A stretch of 64,000 nt of DNA, from the NCBI RefSeq assembly GCF_004357905.1, contig NZ_SMTT01000002.1:124001-188000 (forward strand). Direction: 5' to 3'. Position 1 is the first letter of the stretch; each line of letters opens with the position of its first letter. The notes under the pieces were generated by a model. That model was not told the origin of the DNA. It saw only the letters and a list, made by a program, of their open reading frames with translations, and did not search any database. The stretch comes from Campylobacter lari. GTDB lineage: Bacteria > Campylobacterota > Campylobacteria > Campylobacterales > Campylobacteraceae. Positions 1 to 9,768 of this stretch are shown here, piece after piece. The translations under genes and the position numbers were made by a program.

Positions 1-256
1 TAATGAGCTTGATTTTATGTATGAAAGTTTTTTATTTGCTTTAATGAGTAATTTTGTTAATATTCTTGTGAAAATCGTGCCTTTATCACAAAATGAAGGG
101 CAGATTTTACTTTTTCAATTACAGCAAGATTTTCAAAAGGTTCTTTCTAAATTACAAAATTTAACTTTAAAAGATTGGTGTGAAAATCATAATGTCTTAA
201 ATGATTATTTGGGTATAAAACACCAAAATTTAGCATTTAAAATTTATATTTCTTAA
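1..256 (+). CDS. ureF: Urease accessory protein UreF, C-terminal part
   Basis: The reading frame is open from the window edge (codons counted from base 2) to a TAA at 254-256, so this is the 3' end of a gene that begins upstream. The roughly 84 visible residues are helical. With ureG 10 bp downstream and ureH after it, the match is UreF, the cytosolic chaperone that works with UreG and UreH to load nickel into apo-urease. The ATG at 17 is probably internal. The identification rests on the neighbours more than on motifs, because the conserved N-terminal core lies outside the window. Confidence 0.8.
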   Translation, partial: NELDFMYESFLFALMSNFVNILVKIVPLSQNEGQILLFQLQQDFQKVLSKLQNLTLKDWCENHNVLNDYLGIKHQNLAFKIYIS

Positions 257-266
257 AAGGGTTATA

Positions 267-866
267 ATGGTTAAAATAGGCATAGGTGGTCCTGTAGGTA
301 GTGGTAAAACAGCTTTAGTATTAAATTTATGTCAAGCTTTAAAAGATGAGCTTTCTTTGGCTGTAATTACAAATGATATTTATACAAATGAAGATGCAAA
401 TTTTTTAATCAAACAAGGCGTTCTTGAAAAAGAAAGAATCATTGGAGTGCAAACTGGAGGTTGTCCTCATACAGCCATTAGAGAAGATGCTTCTTGTAAT
501 CTTGAAGCTGTTGAACTTTTACAAGAGCGTTTTAGTGATTTAGATCTTATTTTTATAGAAAGTGGTGGAGATAATTTATCAATGACTTTTTCACCTGAAC
601 TTGTGGATTTTTTTATCTTTGTTATAGATGTTGCTCAAGGAGAAAAAATTCCACGCAAAGGTGGTCCTGCTATTTGTAGATCTGATTTAATGATTATCAA
701 TAAAATAGACTTAGCTCCTTATGTAAATGCTTCTTTAAAAATCATGCAAGAAGATACTTTAAAAATGCGTGGAGATAGACCTTTTATCATGAGTAATCTT
801 CAAACTAAAGAAGGTTTAGAAGAAATCATTACTTGGATTAAAAAATACACACTTTTAAAGGATTGA
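267..866 (+). CDS. ureG: Urease accessory GTPase UreG
   Basis: This is a 199-residue SIMIBI-class GTPase that supplies energy and nickel for urease maturation. A P-loop (GPVGSGKT) lies at about residues 8-15. The family motifs [13 protein letters not shown] (nickel-binding Cys-Pro-His), ESGGDNLS and the base-recognition NKID follow in the expected order. The length matches the family. The ATG at 267 follows an AAAAGGG ribosome site. It sits in the ureF-ureG-ureH operon, with a 1-bp gap to the TTG start of ureH. The only His-rich element is the CPH motif. Confidence 0.97.
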   Translation: MVKIGIGGPVGSGKTALVLNLCQALKDELSLAVITNDIYTNEDANFLIKQGVLEKERIIGVQTGGCPHTAIREDASCNLEAVELLQERFSDLDLIFIESGGDNLSMTFSPELVDFFIFVIDVAQGEKIPRKGGPAICRSDLMIINKIDLAPYVNASLKIMQEDTLKMRGDRPFIMSNLQTKEGLEEIITWIKKYTLLKD

Positions 867-867
867 T

Positions 868-1620
868 TTGTTTGCTCAAAAGAGTGTTTTTAAACTTACA
901 TTAGATACTATCAATGAAAAAACTATCATAAAAAATTCTTTTTTTACTCCTCCTTTTAAACTTATGAGGAATTTTTATGATAAAAAATTAACTAGTATAT
1001 ATGTTCTAAATTCTAGTGCTGGAATTTTTAAAGAGGATCATTTAAATTTTGAAATCATATGTAAGAAAAGTACAAACACCGCTATACTCACACAAAGTTA
1101 TGAAAAGGTATATGATACTAAAGATTCTTTTGCGAGTAAAAATATTGATTTTACTCTTGAAGAAAATGCAAGCTTTTTTTATATGCCAAAGCCACTTTTG
1201 CTTCAAGAAAATGCAAATTTTATACAAAACACAAAGATTAATCTAGCTTCTTTTTCAAGATTAGTTTATGTTGATTTTGTCATTTTTGGTAGAGTGGCTA
1301 TGGATGAAAAATTTGCTTTTAAAAATTATGAGAGTTTAACTCAAATTTATAGAAATGATACTTTAATTTTAAATGATAAAATTAAAATCAATCCTTCTTA
1401 TATGAAAGAAAATGATTTAAATTTTTTTGCAAATTATACGCATTATTTGAGTATTTATCTTTTTGGATATGATGAGTTTTATGAAGAATTAAAAGCTTCA
1501 TTTGACGATATAAATCAACTTTTTTATGAGGGTTTGTGTATAAAAATTCTTAGTAATGAAAGTGAAAAATTACTTTTACTTCAAGATAAGCTTTTTAAAT
1601 TTTGTCAAAATAAAATATAA
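868..1620 (+). CDS. ureH: Urease accessory protein UreH (UreD family)
   Basis: This 250-residue protein is the UreD/UreH scaffold that binds apo-urease and passes nickel from UreG. Family features include the early ...NSSAGIFKEDHL... stretch, equivalent to the usual S-P-x-G-G-x-x-x-G-D-x-L motif, and the beta-rich fold. It starts with TTG at 868, one base after the ureG stop, so translation is probably coupled. Campylobacter and Helicobacter call the gene ureH, other bacteria ureD. It is the last gene of the urease operon; queF follows 46 bp later with its own promoter-like sequence. Confidence 0.9.
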   Translation: MFAQKSVFKLTLDTINEKTIIKNSFFTPPFKLMRNFYDKKLTSIYVLNSSAGIFKEDHLNFEIICKKSTNTAILTQSYEKVYDTKDSFASKNIDFTLEENASFFYMPKPLLLQENANFIQNTKINLASFSRLVYVDFVIFGRVAMDEKFAFKNYESLTQIYRNDTLILNDKIKINPSYMKENDLNFFANYTHYLSIYLFGYDEFYEELKASFDDINQLFYEGLCIKILSNESEKLLLLQDKLFKFCQNKI

Positions 1621-1666
1621 AATATTGTGGTATTATAAAGTTTTAAAAACAAACTAAGGATTATAA

Positions 1667-2053
1667 ATGCGATATGGTGAAAAAGAAATCAAAGAATTTA
1701 GTGTAGAAAATATGGAAGTTTGGCCAAATGATGCCAAAAATGATTATGTGATTAAAATCACTTTACCTGAATTTATGTGTTGTTGTCCGCGTAGTGGGTA
1801 TCCTGATTTTGCTACAATTTACTTAGAATACATTCCAAATAAATTAGTAGTAGAACTTAAAGCAATCAAACTTTATATTAATACCTTTATGTATAGAAAT
1901 GTTTCACATGAAGCAAGTATTAATGAAATTTATAATACTTTAAAAGAAAAACTTGATCCAAAATGGATAAAAGTAGTAGGTGATTTTAACCCTCGTGGTA
2001 ATGTGCATACTGTGATTGAATGTAGATCTGATTTAGTGGTACCACAAAATTAA
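1667..2053 (+). CDS. queF: NADPH-dependent 7-cyano-7-deazaguanine reductase QueF
   Basis: This 128-residue, type I (short) QueF reduces preQ0 to preQ1 in queuosine biosynthesis. The nucleophile is probably the last of three consecutive cysteines (residues 38-40), in the context CPRSGYPDFA, which matches the family C-x-x-[TS]-G-x-PD motif. The NADPH-binding region reads ELKAIKLYINTF near residues 63-74, and HEASINEI and NPRGN follow. The ATG at 1667 follows AAGGATTATAA. A TATTATAAAG stretch just upstream (about 1631-1640) may be its -10 region, separating it from the urease operon. Confidence 0.95.
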   Translation: MRYGEKEIKEFSVENMEVWPNDAKNDYVIKITLPEFMCCCPRSGYPDFATIYLEYIPNKLVVELKAIKLYINTFMYRNVSHEASINEIYNTLKEKLDPKWIKVVGDFNPRGNVHTVIECRSDLVVPQN

Positions 2054-2105
2054 GTTTTTATTAAAAATAAAAGGATATATTAAGTCTTATTTTAAGGAGG
2101 AAAAT

Positions 2106-2753
2106 ATGAAATTAAAATTATTTAGTTTAGTTGCAAGTGCTGCTTTGGTTTCAAATTTAGCTTTAGCTGATGAAAATTCAGGAATATTATTAGGTATTGA
2201 TGCTGGTTGGTTTCATACTAAGGTAAAATCTGATCTTGATCATAGAAAAACACAAAACATTAAATATAATGGTGATTTAGAAGGTAATGTTCCTGTTTTT
2301 GGTTTAAGAGTTGGTTATCGTTTTAGTGAAAATCATAGAATTTATGGTGCTTATAATTATTCAAGCGAATTTAGTGATGTAATCAATACCACAAGATTAA
2401 AAATTGATGGAGAATTTACTACACATAAGTTTTTGCTTGGTTATGATTTTACTCCAAAAATCTTTGAAAAAACAAGAGCTGTTTTAGGTGTATATGGTGG
2501 CTATGCAAGAACGGATATTACTTTAAAAACAAGCTTTTTATCATTATCTCAAGATTTTGATGGTTATACTTATGGAGCAAAAATCGGTGCTTTATATGAG
2601 TTAAATCAAGCAAATGAAATTGAGTTTGGTTTTAAAGCCGAGCAAACTCATTATAATACAAGAAATTTTTATCAAAATATGGTAGGTTCAAACTTTTACG
2701 ATCCTAAACAAACAAATTATGGTTTATATCTAGGATATACTTATAAATTCTAA
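2106..2753 (+). CDS. Outer-membrane beta-barrel protein
   Basis: The protein has 215 residues with a clear Sec signal peptide (KLKLF, hydrophobic core, cleavage near LALA-DE at about residue 22). The rest alternates polar and hydrophobic residues as in beta strands and ends in YKF, the terminal aromatic typical of BamA-inserted barrels. Size suggests an 8- to 10-strand OmpA/OmpX-like barrel. It has a strong AAGGAGG ribosome site at about 2095-2101. I cannot name a substrate; similar small OMPs are common in Campylobacter. It may be cotranscribed with the PhnA-domain gene 9 bp downstream. Confidence 0.8.
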   Translation: MKLKLFSLVASAALVSNLALADENSGILLGIDAGWFHTKVKSDLDHRKTQNIKYNGDLEGNVPVFGLRVGYRFSENHRIYGAYNYSSEFSDVINTTRLKIDGEFTTHKFLLGYDFTPKIFEKTRAVLGVYGGYARTDITLKTSFLSLSQDFDGYTYGAKIGALYELNQANEIEFGFKAEQTHYNTRNFYQNMVGSNFYDPKQTNYGLYLGYTYKF

Positions 2754-2762
2754 GGAGAATAT

Positions 2763-2972
2763 ATGCCAAAAGATGCAAATGGAACTGAGCTTAATACAGG
2801 TGATAGTGTAAGTGTTGTGAAAGATTTAAAGGTAAAAGGTGCAAGCACTACTTTAAAGCGCGGAACAACTATAAAAAATATTAAGCTTACAAACAAAGAC
2901 ACTGAAATTGAAGCTAAAGTAGATAAATTTGGTGTGATTGTTTTGAAAACTGAATTTCTTAAAAAAATATAA
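2763..2972 (+). CDS. PhnA/YjdM C-terminal domain protein
   Basis: This 69-residue protein matches the C-terminal domain of the PhnA/YjdM family: D-x-N-G-x-x-L-x-x-G-D-x-V near the start, then VKDLKVKG, LKRGT and ...VLKTEFLKK. E. coli YjdM also has an N-terminal zinc ribbon, which is absent here. Despite the historic name, there is no good evidence that these proteins act on phosphonates, and the real function is unknown. It follows the outer-membrane protein gene by 9 bp with AAGGAG upstream, and ends just before a hairpin shared with convergent thyX. Confidence 0.85.
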   Translation: MPKDANGTELNTGDSVSVVKDLKVKGASTTLKRGTTIKNIKLTNKDTEIEAKVDKFGVIVLKTEFLKKI

Positions 2973-2975
2973 GTA

Positions 2976-3003
2976 AAAATTCCCAATTAATCTTGGGAAT
3001 TTT
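2976..3003. terminator. Bidirectional terminator between the PhnA-domain gene and thyX
   Basis: There is an 11-bp perfect inverted repeat (AAAATTCCCAA / TTGGGAATTTT) around a 6-nt loop. Runs of A before and T after it give a U tail on both transcripts. The thyX stop codon lies in the loop. Confidence 0.8.
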
Positions 3004-3619
3004 CTTCTTGATAAACACAATGTTTAAAAATAAATTGATGTTCCTCAGGCAAGTTTTCAAATAAAGCATTTGCGAGTTGTCTTATCTCCCAAAGGGCTGA
3101 TTTTGAGCTTCTTAGAGTGATAAAATTTTGCAAACTTCTTGCATTAATTGTTAAAGTTAATTCTGTTTTATAACTTTCTGGTAAGCAGTATTTTGCTATA
3201 TCTAAACTAATGCTATTTTGCAAAATCAAACGCAGATTTTCTAAAGCTTTGATACTTGCATTATCTACTACTTCATTTCCGGTTAATACTAAGTATCTTT
3301 TAGCATTTTCAAAGTCATTTTCTTTAAATTCGCTTTCATTTCTTAGTTCTTTTAAAGTATATCTTGTGCTTTTTACACTAGGACTAGTGTGGCGGTGTCT
3401 TGCAACTTCTTGTAAGCATGCTCTTGAAATACCTTGTATATAAAAAGTATAGTTTAAATGCTCTAAGGTTGAAGCATGTTTGAATTTATTTCCCACTCGA
3501 TCGATTAATTCTTTGTCTTTCTCACCACCACAATCACCTTTGTCAAAACTTTGCCAACATGTTCTTGTTGCATGAGAGCATACAGAAAGTGGAGTATGAT
3601 TTAATAATGTGATTTTCAT
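2987..3619 (-). CDS. thyX: Flavin-dependent thymidylate synthase ThyX
   Basis: This 210-residue enzyme makes dTMP from dUMP using FAD, NADPH and methylene-tetrahydrofolate. The diagnostic ThyX motif R-H-R-x7-S is present (RHRHTSPSVKSTRY). NARSLQNFITLRSSKSALWEIRQLA near the C-terminus contains the dUMP-binding R and S residues. It replaces ThyA, as in other Campylobacter. The gene is divergent from pyrG, so two pyrimidine nucleotide genes share a 100-bp intergenic promoter region. Confidence 0.97.
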   Translation of the reverse strand: MKITLLNHTPLSVCSHATRTCWQSFDKGDCGGEKDKELIDRVGNKFKHASTLEHLNYTFYIQGISRACLQEVARHRHTSPSVKSTRYTLKELRNESEFKENDFENAKRYLVLTGNEVVDNASIKALENLRLILQNSISLDIAKYCLPESYKTELTLTINARSLQNFITLRSSKSALWEIRQLANALFENLPEEHQFIFKHCVYQEENSQD

Positions 3620-3686
3620 CGAAAATTTCCTTCAAAAATAATTGAATTTTACACAAATGTTTATAAAAATAAAATTTTTTATTCGT

Positions 3687-3692
3687 TATAAT
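3687..3692 (+). promoter_or_regulatory. Probable -10 box of pyrG
   Basis: A perfect TATAAT lies 28 bp before the pyrG ATG. It follows a T-rich stretch, which fits the Campylobacter housekeeping promoter, where the -10 dominates and the -35 is replaced by periodic T tracts. Confidence 0.6.
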
Positions 3693-3719
3693 TTCAAAAA
3701 AAGAAATTAAGGTTATTTT

Positions 3720-5357
3720 ATGAAATTAAAACAAACTAAATATATTTTTGTAACCGGTGGTGTTTTAAGCTCATTAGGAAAAGGTATAGCAGCAGCATCT
3801 ATTGCTACTATTTTAAAAAATTCAGGTTTAAAAGTAAGTATTTTAAAAGCAGATCCTTATATTAATGTAGATCCTGGTACGATGAGTCCTTTGGAGCATG
3901 GGGAAGTTTTTGTAACTGAAGATGGAGCTGAGACAGATTTAGACTTAGGACATTATGAGAGATTTTTAAATGAGAATTTAACTCAAGATAATAACTTTAC
4001 CACAGGAAGAGTTTATCAAAGTGTTATAGAAAAAGAAAGAAGAGGAGATTACTTAGGAAAAACTATACAAGTAATCCCTCATATAGTTGATGAGATAAAA
4101 GATCGCATTAAAAAGGCCGGAGTTGATAAAGATATTTTAATTGTTGAAATAGGTGGTACGGTAGGAGATATAGAAGGCTTACCATTTTTAGAAGCTATTA
4201 GAGCTTTAAAACTTGAAGTGGGTAAATATAATGCTATTAATATTCACTTGACTTTAGTGCCATTTATCAAAGCAGCAGGAGAACTTAAAACAAAACCAAC
4301 TCAACATAGTGTGGGAGAATTACGCCGTATAGGTATAAGCCCTGATATGATCATTTGCAGAAGTGAAAAATCTTTAGATAGAGAGTTAAAAGACAAAATC
4401 GCAATTTCATGCGGAGTTGAAAAAAACTGCGTTATAGAAAGTGTGGATGCAGCTAGTATTTATCAAATTCCACTAAATTTTTTAAAACAAGATATTTTAA
4501 ATTCTATTGCAAGTTTATTAGATCTTCAAAATTTAAAGCCAAATATGAACGAATGGGATTCTTTAGTAAAAAGAGTCATCGCTCCAAGTAATGAACTTAG
4601 CATCGCTTTTGTAGGAAAATATGTAGATTTAAAAGAAAGCTATAAAAGCTTAACAGAGGCCATTATCCATGCAGGTGCAGCACTTGATGCAAGAGTAAAT
4701 TTAAAATGGATCGATAGTGAAAAATTAGAAAATGCAAATGTCGAAGAAAGCTTTAAAGATGTAAATGGGATTTTAGTAGCAGGTGGTTTTGGCTACCGTG
4801 GAGTAGAAGGAAAAATCAAAGCCATACAATATGCAAGAGAAAATAAAATTCCATTTTTAGGAATTTGTTTGGGTATGCAGCTTTCTTTAGTGGAATTTGC
4901 ACGCAATGTTTTAAAACTAGAAGATGCAAATTCTCATGAATTCAATCCAAATTGTAAAAATCCTATCATCTTTTTGATTGATGAATTTATTGACGCAAGT
5001 GGAGAAAAGCAAATTAGAACAAGTAAAACTCCACTTGGTGGAACTATGCGTCTTGGAGCTTATGAGTGTCATATCAAGCCAAATACACTTTTAAGTAAGG
5101 TTTATAATAATCAAAAAAGCGTAAAAGAACGCCACCGCCACCGCTATGAAGCTAATCCAAAATACAAAGAAATGTTTGAAAAAAATGGGCTTATTATAAG
5201 CGGGGAAAATGAAGGTTTAGTTGAGGCTGTAGAGCTTAAAGATCATCCATTTTTCTTAGCAGTGCAGTTTCACCCTGAATTTACTTCACGCTTAGTTAGG
5301 GTTAATCCGGCTATTTTTTCTTTTATCAAGGCATCTTTAACAAATCATGCTAAATAA
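3720..5357 (+). CDS. pyrG: CTP synthase PyrG
   Basis: This 545-residue, glutamine-dependent enzyme converts UTP to CTP. The N-terminal synthase domain begins [16 protein letters not shown] (P-loop) and carries [14 protein letters not shown]. The C-terminal glutamine amidotransferase domain has the nucleophile Cys at about 383 in GICLGMQL and the His-Glu pair in QFHPEF. The length is normal. Its 3' end overlaps the recJ start by 11 bp, which predicts coupled translation. Confidence 0.99.
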   Translation: MKLKQTKYIFVTGGVLSSLGKGIAAASIATILKNSGLKVSILKADPYINVDPGTMSPLEHGEVFVTEDGAETDLDLGHYERFLNENLTQDNNFTTGRVYQSVIEKERRGDYLGKTIQVIPHIVDEIKDRIKKAGVDKDILIVEIGGTVGDIEGLPFLEAIRALKLEVGKYNAINIHLTLVPFIKAAGELKTKPTQHSVGELRRIGISPDMIICRSEKSLDRELKDKIAISCGVEKNCVIESVDAASIYQIPLNFLKQDILNSIASLLDLQNLKPNMNEWDSLVKRVIAPSNELSIAFVGKYVDLKESYKSLTEAIIHAGAALDARVNLKWIDSEKLENANVEESFKDVNGILVAGGFGYRGVEGKIKAIQYARENKIPFLGICLGMQLSLVEFARNVLKLEDANSHEFNPNCKNPIIFLIDEFIDASGEKQIRTSKTPLGGTMRLGAYECHIKPNTLLSKVYNNQKSVKERHRHRYEANPKYKEMFEKNGLIISGENEGLVEAVELKDHPFFLAVQFHPEFTSRLVRVNPAIFSFIKASLTNHAK

Positions 5358-6918
5358 AGCCAAAATAAAAGAAATTTTACACCAGCGTTTTATCAATGAT
5401 ACACATGTAAAGCTTTGTGATTTACCTATGCCATCTTGTTTAAAAGATGTCTATAAGGGTGCTTTACGTATTAAAGAAGCGATTGAAAAAAATCAAAAGC
5501 TTGCTATTGTTGGAGATTATGATGTAGATGGGGTGATTTCTTGTGTGATTTTATCTGAATTTTTTGATGATATCGGATATGACTATGTGGTAAAAATTCC
5601 AAATCGTTTTAAAGATGGATATGGTCTAAATGAAGAAATCATCAATGAACTTAATGGGATAGATTTAATCATCACTGTAGATAATGGTATAGCAGCTTTT
5701 GATGCAGCAGAGCTTTGTTTACAAAAAGGAATTGATTTAATCATTACCGATCATCATATGCCTCCAGCTACTTTACCAAAAGCTTATGCGATCATTAATC
5801 CTAAACAACAAGATTGTGAATTTCCTGATATTGAAATTTGTGGTGCTCAAGTGGCTTGGTATTTAGTTGCTGCTATAAAAGAAGTATGTAAAATTAATTA
5901 TAATATGTGTAAATTTATAGAGCTTTTATCTATCGCAATTATCGCAGATATGATGGAGCTTAGAGATTTAAATAGAGCCTTAGTTAGAAAAGGCATAGAG
6001 TGTATTAATGATTCAAAACGAGTTGCATTTAAAGCTATCAAACAGTATTTTGGTAAGGATAAATTTGAGCTTGATAATATTAGTTTTTTAATTGCACCTT
6101 TGATTAATAGTGCAGGTAGAATGGATGATGCGATTATTTCTTATAAATTTTTGCATTCTAAAAATATTAATGAGGTTATGGGTTATTTAGAACAAATCAT
6201 TACTTATAATAATAGCCGTAAAGATGAAGAGCGCGAGCTTTTTAAACAATGTTTAGAACAAGTTGATGAAAATGATCCTGTGATTATTGTCAATGGCCAA
6301 AATTGGCATGAGGGTGTTTTGGGTATAGTTGCAAGTCGTTTAGCAAAGCATTTTAACAAGCCTGCCTTTGTTTTTTCAGAATGTGAGCAAAAGGCTAAAG
6401 CTAGCGTTAGAAGCGTGGGTAGGATAGATATTTTAAATGTTATAGAACAAGCTAAAGAATTTGTTTTAAGCTATGGTGGACATAAAGGTGCAGCTGGAGT
6501 TTTAGTCGAGCTTGAAAAATTTGGTATTTTTAAAAATAAGCTTTATGAAATTTGTCAAAATATCCCTAAAGATGATTTTTACAATACTGATGAGGTTTTA
6601 GGTAGTATTGATCCAAATGAAGTTGATTTTGAACTTTTAGAGATATTGGAATTTTTTGAACCTTTTGGGCATAAAAACCCAAGGCCATATTTTAAATTTG
6701 ATAAGCTTTTTGTAAAAAACAAAAAAAGACTTGGTAAAGATGAAAATCATATAAAACTTATTTTAACACAAGGAAATAAGACTTTAGAAGCTTTATTTTT
6801 TAATTTTGACTATGAGCCAGAAATTGGTGAAAATATTGATTTTATAGCTAGTATTTCTAAAAATAATTTTAGAGGATTAATCACCCCTCAACTTACTATA
6901 AAAGAAATTCTTAGATAA
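5347..6918 (+). CDS. recJ: Single-stranded-DNA 5'-3' exonuclease RecJ
   Basis: RecJ belongs to the DHH phosphoesterase family and acts in recombination and mismatch repair. All signature motifs are visible: [21 protein letters not shown] (the DHH), NSAGRMDDA and the DHHA1 motif [10 protein letters not shown], followed by an OB-like C-terminal domain. At 523 residues it is somewhat shorter than E. coli RecJ, which seems usual for Campylobacter. The ATG at 5347 lies within the end of pyrG. Confidence 0.97.
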   Translation: MLNKAKIKEILHQRFINDTHVKLCDLPMPSCLKDVYKGALRIKEAIEKNQKLAIVGDYDVDGVISCVILSEFFDDIGYDYVVKIPNRFKDGYGLNEEIINELNGIDLIITVDNGIAAFDAAELCLQKGIDLIITDHHMPPATLPKAYAIINPKQQDCEFPDIEICGAQVAWYLVAAIKEVCKINYNMCKFIELLSIAIIADMMELRDLNRALVRKGIECINDSKRVAFKAIKQYFGKDKFELDNISFLIAPLINSAGRMDDAIISYKFLHSKNINEVMGYLEQIITYNNSRKDEERELFKQCLEQVDENDPVIIVNGQNWHEGVLGIVASRLAKHFNKPAFVFSECEQKAKASVRSVGRIDILNVIEQAKEFVLSYGGHKGAAGVLVELEKFGIFKNKLYEICQNIPKDDFYNTDEVLGSIDPNEVDFELLEILEFFEPFGHKNPRPYFKFDKLFVKNKKRLGKDENHIKLILTQGNKTLEALFFNFDYEPEIGENIDFIASISKNNFRGLITPQLTIKEILR

Positions 6919-6986
6919 TTTATTAACTTATTTGCATAATTTTTATTTATAAATTTGCTATAGCATAAGTACTATAAAGGAGTAAA

Positions 6987-7565
6987 ATGTTAAAAAGGAT
7001 TTTATTATTAGCAATATTTTTTAATTTTACTTTTGCTTTTGATACAAAAATTTTTATAGGTGATATTTATATACCTGAAAATTTTTATAAATATGATAAA
7101 GATTTTAAAATCGCGGCTAGAAAGTATAATATACCCATGGCATTACTTAAAGCCATAGCTTTGACAGAGAATGCAGCTTATGAACATAATATCATTGGTA
7201 GAAATAAAAATCAAACAAGAGATTATGGTTTAATGCAAATTAATAGCATTCATTTAAAGCGTTATGGTGTTAGCGAAAAAGAGATTGTAAAAGTTAGTGC
7301 AAATATAGACATAGCAGCAAGATTACTTTATGAAATTATACAACGATACGGGTTTAATTGGAATGCTATTGGAAGATATCATTCAGCAAATGATAAATAT
7401 AAAAATATTTGGCTTGATAAAGTAATGAAAAATTTAGTTGCTATAGTTTTAAAAGATAGTAAAGATCTTTTTGTAATGGAAAAATTTAGAGCTTTTAAAT
7501 TAGTTTCGCTTTTGATAAATGTTGATAAAGAACAATATAGAATTTTATTAGCAAGCAATAATTAA
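6987..7565 (+). CDS. Secreted lytic transglycosylase (SLT/VirB1-like)
   Basis: The protein has 192 residues, with a signal peptide ending near FTFA-FD (residue 18) and a lysozyme-like SLT domain at about residues 35-140. The catalytic Glu sits in KAIALTENAA, followed by DYGLMQINSIHL and the NWNAIGRYHS motif. It should cleave murein in the periplasm. Single-domain enzymes of this size are often locally acting peptidoglycan cutters for secretion or flagellar machines, but no such genes are adjacent, so the role is open. The start follows TAAAGGAG. Confidence 0.85.
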   Translation: MLKRILLLAIFFNFTFAFDTKIFIGDIYIPENFYKYDKDFKIAARKYNIPMALLKAIALTENAAYEHNIIGRNKNQTRDYGLMQINSIHLKRYGVSEKEIVKVSANIDIAARLLYEIIQRYGFNWNAIGRYHSANDKYKNIWLDKVMKNLVAIVLKDSKDLFVMEKFRAFKLVSLLINVDKEQYRILLASNN

Positions 7566-7594
7566 AACAAGAATTATAAATTTTCTTGTTTTAA
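7562..7594. terminator. Bidirectional terminator between the transglycosylase gene and prfA
   Basis: A 12-bp perfect inverted repeat (TTAAAACAAGAA / TTCTTGTTTTAA) has a 9-nt loop. It overlaps the 3' ends of both convergent genes, and its own A and T ends supply U tails. Confidence 0.7.
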
Positions 7595-8641
7595 AGCCTC
7601 TGCTTGATAATAAGCGATTAATGGCTCGATGATTTCATCAAAAAGTCCACCTTCTAAAATCGCATCAAGTCTATATAAAGTAAGATTTATTCTATGATCA
7701 CTAATTCTATTTTGAGGGAAATTATAAGTGCGTATGCGTTCGCTTCTATCGCCACTTCCAACTTGTGATTTTCTTGCTTGGCTTTCTTTAGCTAAGCGTT
7801 CTTGTTCTTGCATTTCAAAAAGTCTTGCCTTTAAGACTTTCATGGCACTTTCTTTGTTTTTATGTTGGCTTTTACCATCTTGATTTACTACAACTATACC
7901 TGTTGGAATGTGAGTGATTCTTACAGCACTATCTGTGGTATTTACGCTTTGACCACCATGACCGCTACTACGCATTACATCGATTTTTAAATCATTTGGA
8001 TTGATTTGAATTTCAACATCATCAACTTCAGGCATAATAGCCACTGTAATAGCTGAAGTATGAACTCTACCTTGAGATTCTGTTTCAGGTACTCTTTGAA
8101 CCCTATGCGTGCCACCTTCGTATTTTAGCCTTGAATAAGCTCCATTTCCTTTGATAAGAATGATGATTTCTTTAAATCCACCTACGCTACCTTCACTTGA
8201 GCTGACTATTTCGTATTTATAATCACGATTTTCAGCATAGCGTATATAAGCTTTTACTAAATCCCCAACAAATAAAGAAGCTTCATCGCCACCTGTACCT
8301 GCACGAATTTCTAAAAAGATATTCTTATCATCGTTTGGATCTTTAGGTAATAAGAGAATTTTTAATTTTTCTTCAAGTTGTGGCTTTAAAACTTCGAGAT
8401 TTTTAAGTTCTTCTTTTGCAAGTTCACCTAGTTCAGGATCAGATAAAAGAAGTTTATTTTCTTCTATATCATCTAAGGTTTTGAGATATTCTTTTGCTTT
8501 TTCTACTATGGGTTCTAAATTTTTTTGCTCTTTAGATAGAGCTGTCATTTTAGAAATATCATTAGAGATATTAACATCACTAAGAAGAGTATTTAACTCA
8601 TCAAAGCGTGCTAAAAAAGGTTTGAGTTTATCAGCTAACAT
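7574..8641 (-). CDS. prfA: Peptide chain release factor 1
   Basis: This 355-residue RF1 terminates translation at UAA and UAG. The class I release-factor GGQ motif ([16 protein letters not shown]) lies near residue 230. The RF1-specific codon-recognition tripeptide P-x-T is PET in [14 protein letters not shown]. The gene lies 3 bp downstream of rpsT and is probably cotranscribed with it. Confidence 0.98.
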   Translation of the reverse strand: MLADKLKPFLARFDELNTLLSDVNISNDISKMTALSKEQKNLEPIVEKAKEYLKTLDDIEENKLLLSDPELGELAKEELKNLEVLKPQLEEKLKILLLPKDPNDDKNIFLEIRAGTGGDEASLFVGDLVKAYIRYAENRDYKYEIVSSSEGSVGGFKEIIILIKGNGAYSRLKYEGGTHRVQRVPETESQGRVHTSAITVAIMPEVDDVEIQINPNDLKIDVMRSSGHGGQSVNTTDSAVRITHIPTGIVVVNQDGKSQHKNKESAMKVLKARLFEMQEQERLAKESQARKSQVGSGDRSERIRTYNFPQNRISDHRINLTLYRLDAILEGGLFDEIIEPLIAYYQAEALKQENL

Positions 8642-8644
8642 TAA

Positions 8645-8908
8645 TTATGCTAATTTGTTTACCAATAATGCTAATCTGCTAACACGGCGTGATGCAGTTT
8701 GTTTTTTCAAAAATCCGCGACTTACCATAGCGTGAATGCTTTTATTAGCTACTTTTAATGCATTTTGTGCAGCTTCTTTATCGTTATTTGCCGCTGCTTC
8801 GCGAACCGCTTTTGTAATGTTTTTTAATCTTGTTCTATAAAATCTATTTCTTTCAGTTCTTTTGATAGTTTGTCTTGCTCTTTTTTCAGCAGATTTATGG
8901 TTTGCCAT
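8645..8908 (-). CDS. rpsT: 30S ribosomal protein S20
   Basis: This basic 87-residue protein opens [13 protein letters not shown], the S20 signature. It is highly helical and binds 16S rRNA. It is the promoter-proximal gene of an rpsT-prfA pair. The ATG at 8908 follows AAAAGGAAAATT on the minus strand. Confidence 0.98.
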   Translation of the reverse strand: MANHKSAEKRARQTIKRTERNRFYRTRLKNITKAVREAAANNDKEAAQNALKVANKSIHAMVSRGFLKKQTASRRVSRLALLVNKLA

Positions 8909-8940
8909 AATTTTCCTTTTTTATATAAATTAAATTGCTA

Positions 8941-8946
8941 ATTATA
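8941..8946 (-). promoter_or_regulatory. Probable -10 box of rpsT-prfA
   Basis: The minus strand reads TTTTGTATAATTAGC here. This is a perfect TATAAT preceded by a T tract and G, the best Campylobacter housekeeping promoter match in this part of the window, 33 bp upstream of the rpsT start. Confidence 0.7.
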
Positions 8947-8997
8947 CAAAATTAAAATTAAATTTTAATTAATTTAAGTATTTTTAAAGTATTAATT

Positions 8998-9759
8998 TTA
9001 ATACCTAATATCATTTATTTTTAAAAAATCGCGCAGTTTTTCATACTCGCCATTTTCCAAATAACGATATTTGCCAGCTTTTAACATACCAAGATCTAAT
9101 GCTCCAAATGCCACTCTTTTAAGATCCATCACTTCTAAATCAAAATGTCCAAAAAAGCGTCTTAGCTCCCTATTTTTACCTTCATTAATGATTACTTTTA
9201 GTTTCGTATAGCCTCCGCTTGAACCAAAAATTTCAAAGCCTAAAAATGGAGCAAAACTCATTGAGGTTATTTTAGTTTTGGCGTGAGCCCCTTTTTTTTC
9301 ATTTTGAATTTCTAAGCCATTTTGCATAGCTTCGATGACATTTTTATCTATATTACCTTTTACTTTTAAGTAATATTCTCTTTCTAAATCACTATGCATA
9401 AGTGCATCTGCTATTACAGGTGAATCAGTTAGTAAAAGTAATCCCTCACTTGCAAAGTCAAGCCTTCCTACGCTAAGCCAAGTGCTAAACTGTTTTGGTA
9501 AAGTATGATAGATGGTTTTTCTACCTCTATCATCTTTTTTGCTAACTATTTCACCTTTTTGTTTATGATAAATGATGACTGAAAATTGTGTTTTTTTATG
9601 GAGTTTTTTACCATTGATAAAAACTTTATCTTCAGTATTTACACTATCACTGAGCAAGGCTGTTTTTTTATTGATTTTTACTAAGCCTTGCTTGATTAGC
9701 TCATCAGCTTCACGGCGAGAATATTTGCTATTGTGTGAGATGAATTTATTAATTCTCAT
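8998..9759 (-). CDS. Pseudouridine synthase, RsuA/RluB family
   Basis: The protein has 253 residues with an N-terminal S4 RNA-binding domain (residues 1-45, MRINKFISHNSKYSRREAD). The RsuA-family catalytic motif is VGRLDFASEGLLLLTD, with the catalytic Asp, and NEGKNRELRRFF follows. It should isomerise a uridine in large or small subunit rRNA. The family members RluB, RluE, RluF and RsuA cannot be separated by eye; RluB-like is most likely. It lies 9 bp downstream of the RNase J gene on the same strand. Confidence 0.9.
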   Translation of the reverse strand: MRINKFISHNSKYSRREADELIKQGLVKINKKTALLSDSVNTEDKVFINGKKLHKKTQFSVIIYHKQKGEIVSKKDDRGRKTIYHTLPKQFSTWLSVGRLDFASEGLLLLTDSPVIADALMHSDLEREYYLKVKGNIDKNVIEAMQNGLEIQNEKKGAHAKTKITSMSFAPFLGFEIFGSSGGYTKLKVIINEGKNRELRRFFGHFDLEVMDLKRVAFGALDLGMLKAGKYRYLENGEYEKLRDFLKINDIRY

Positions 9760-9768
9760 AATTTTACT

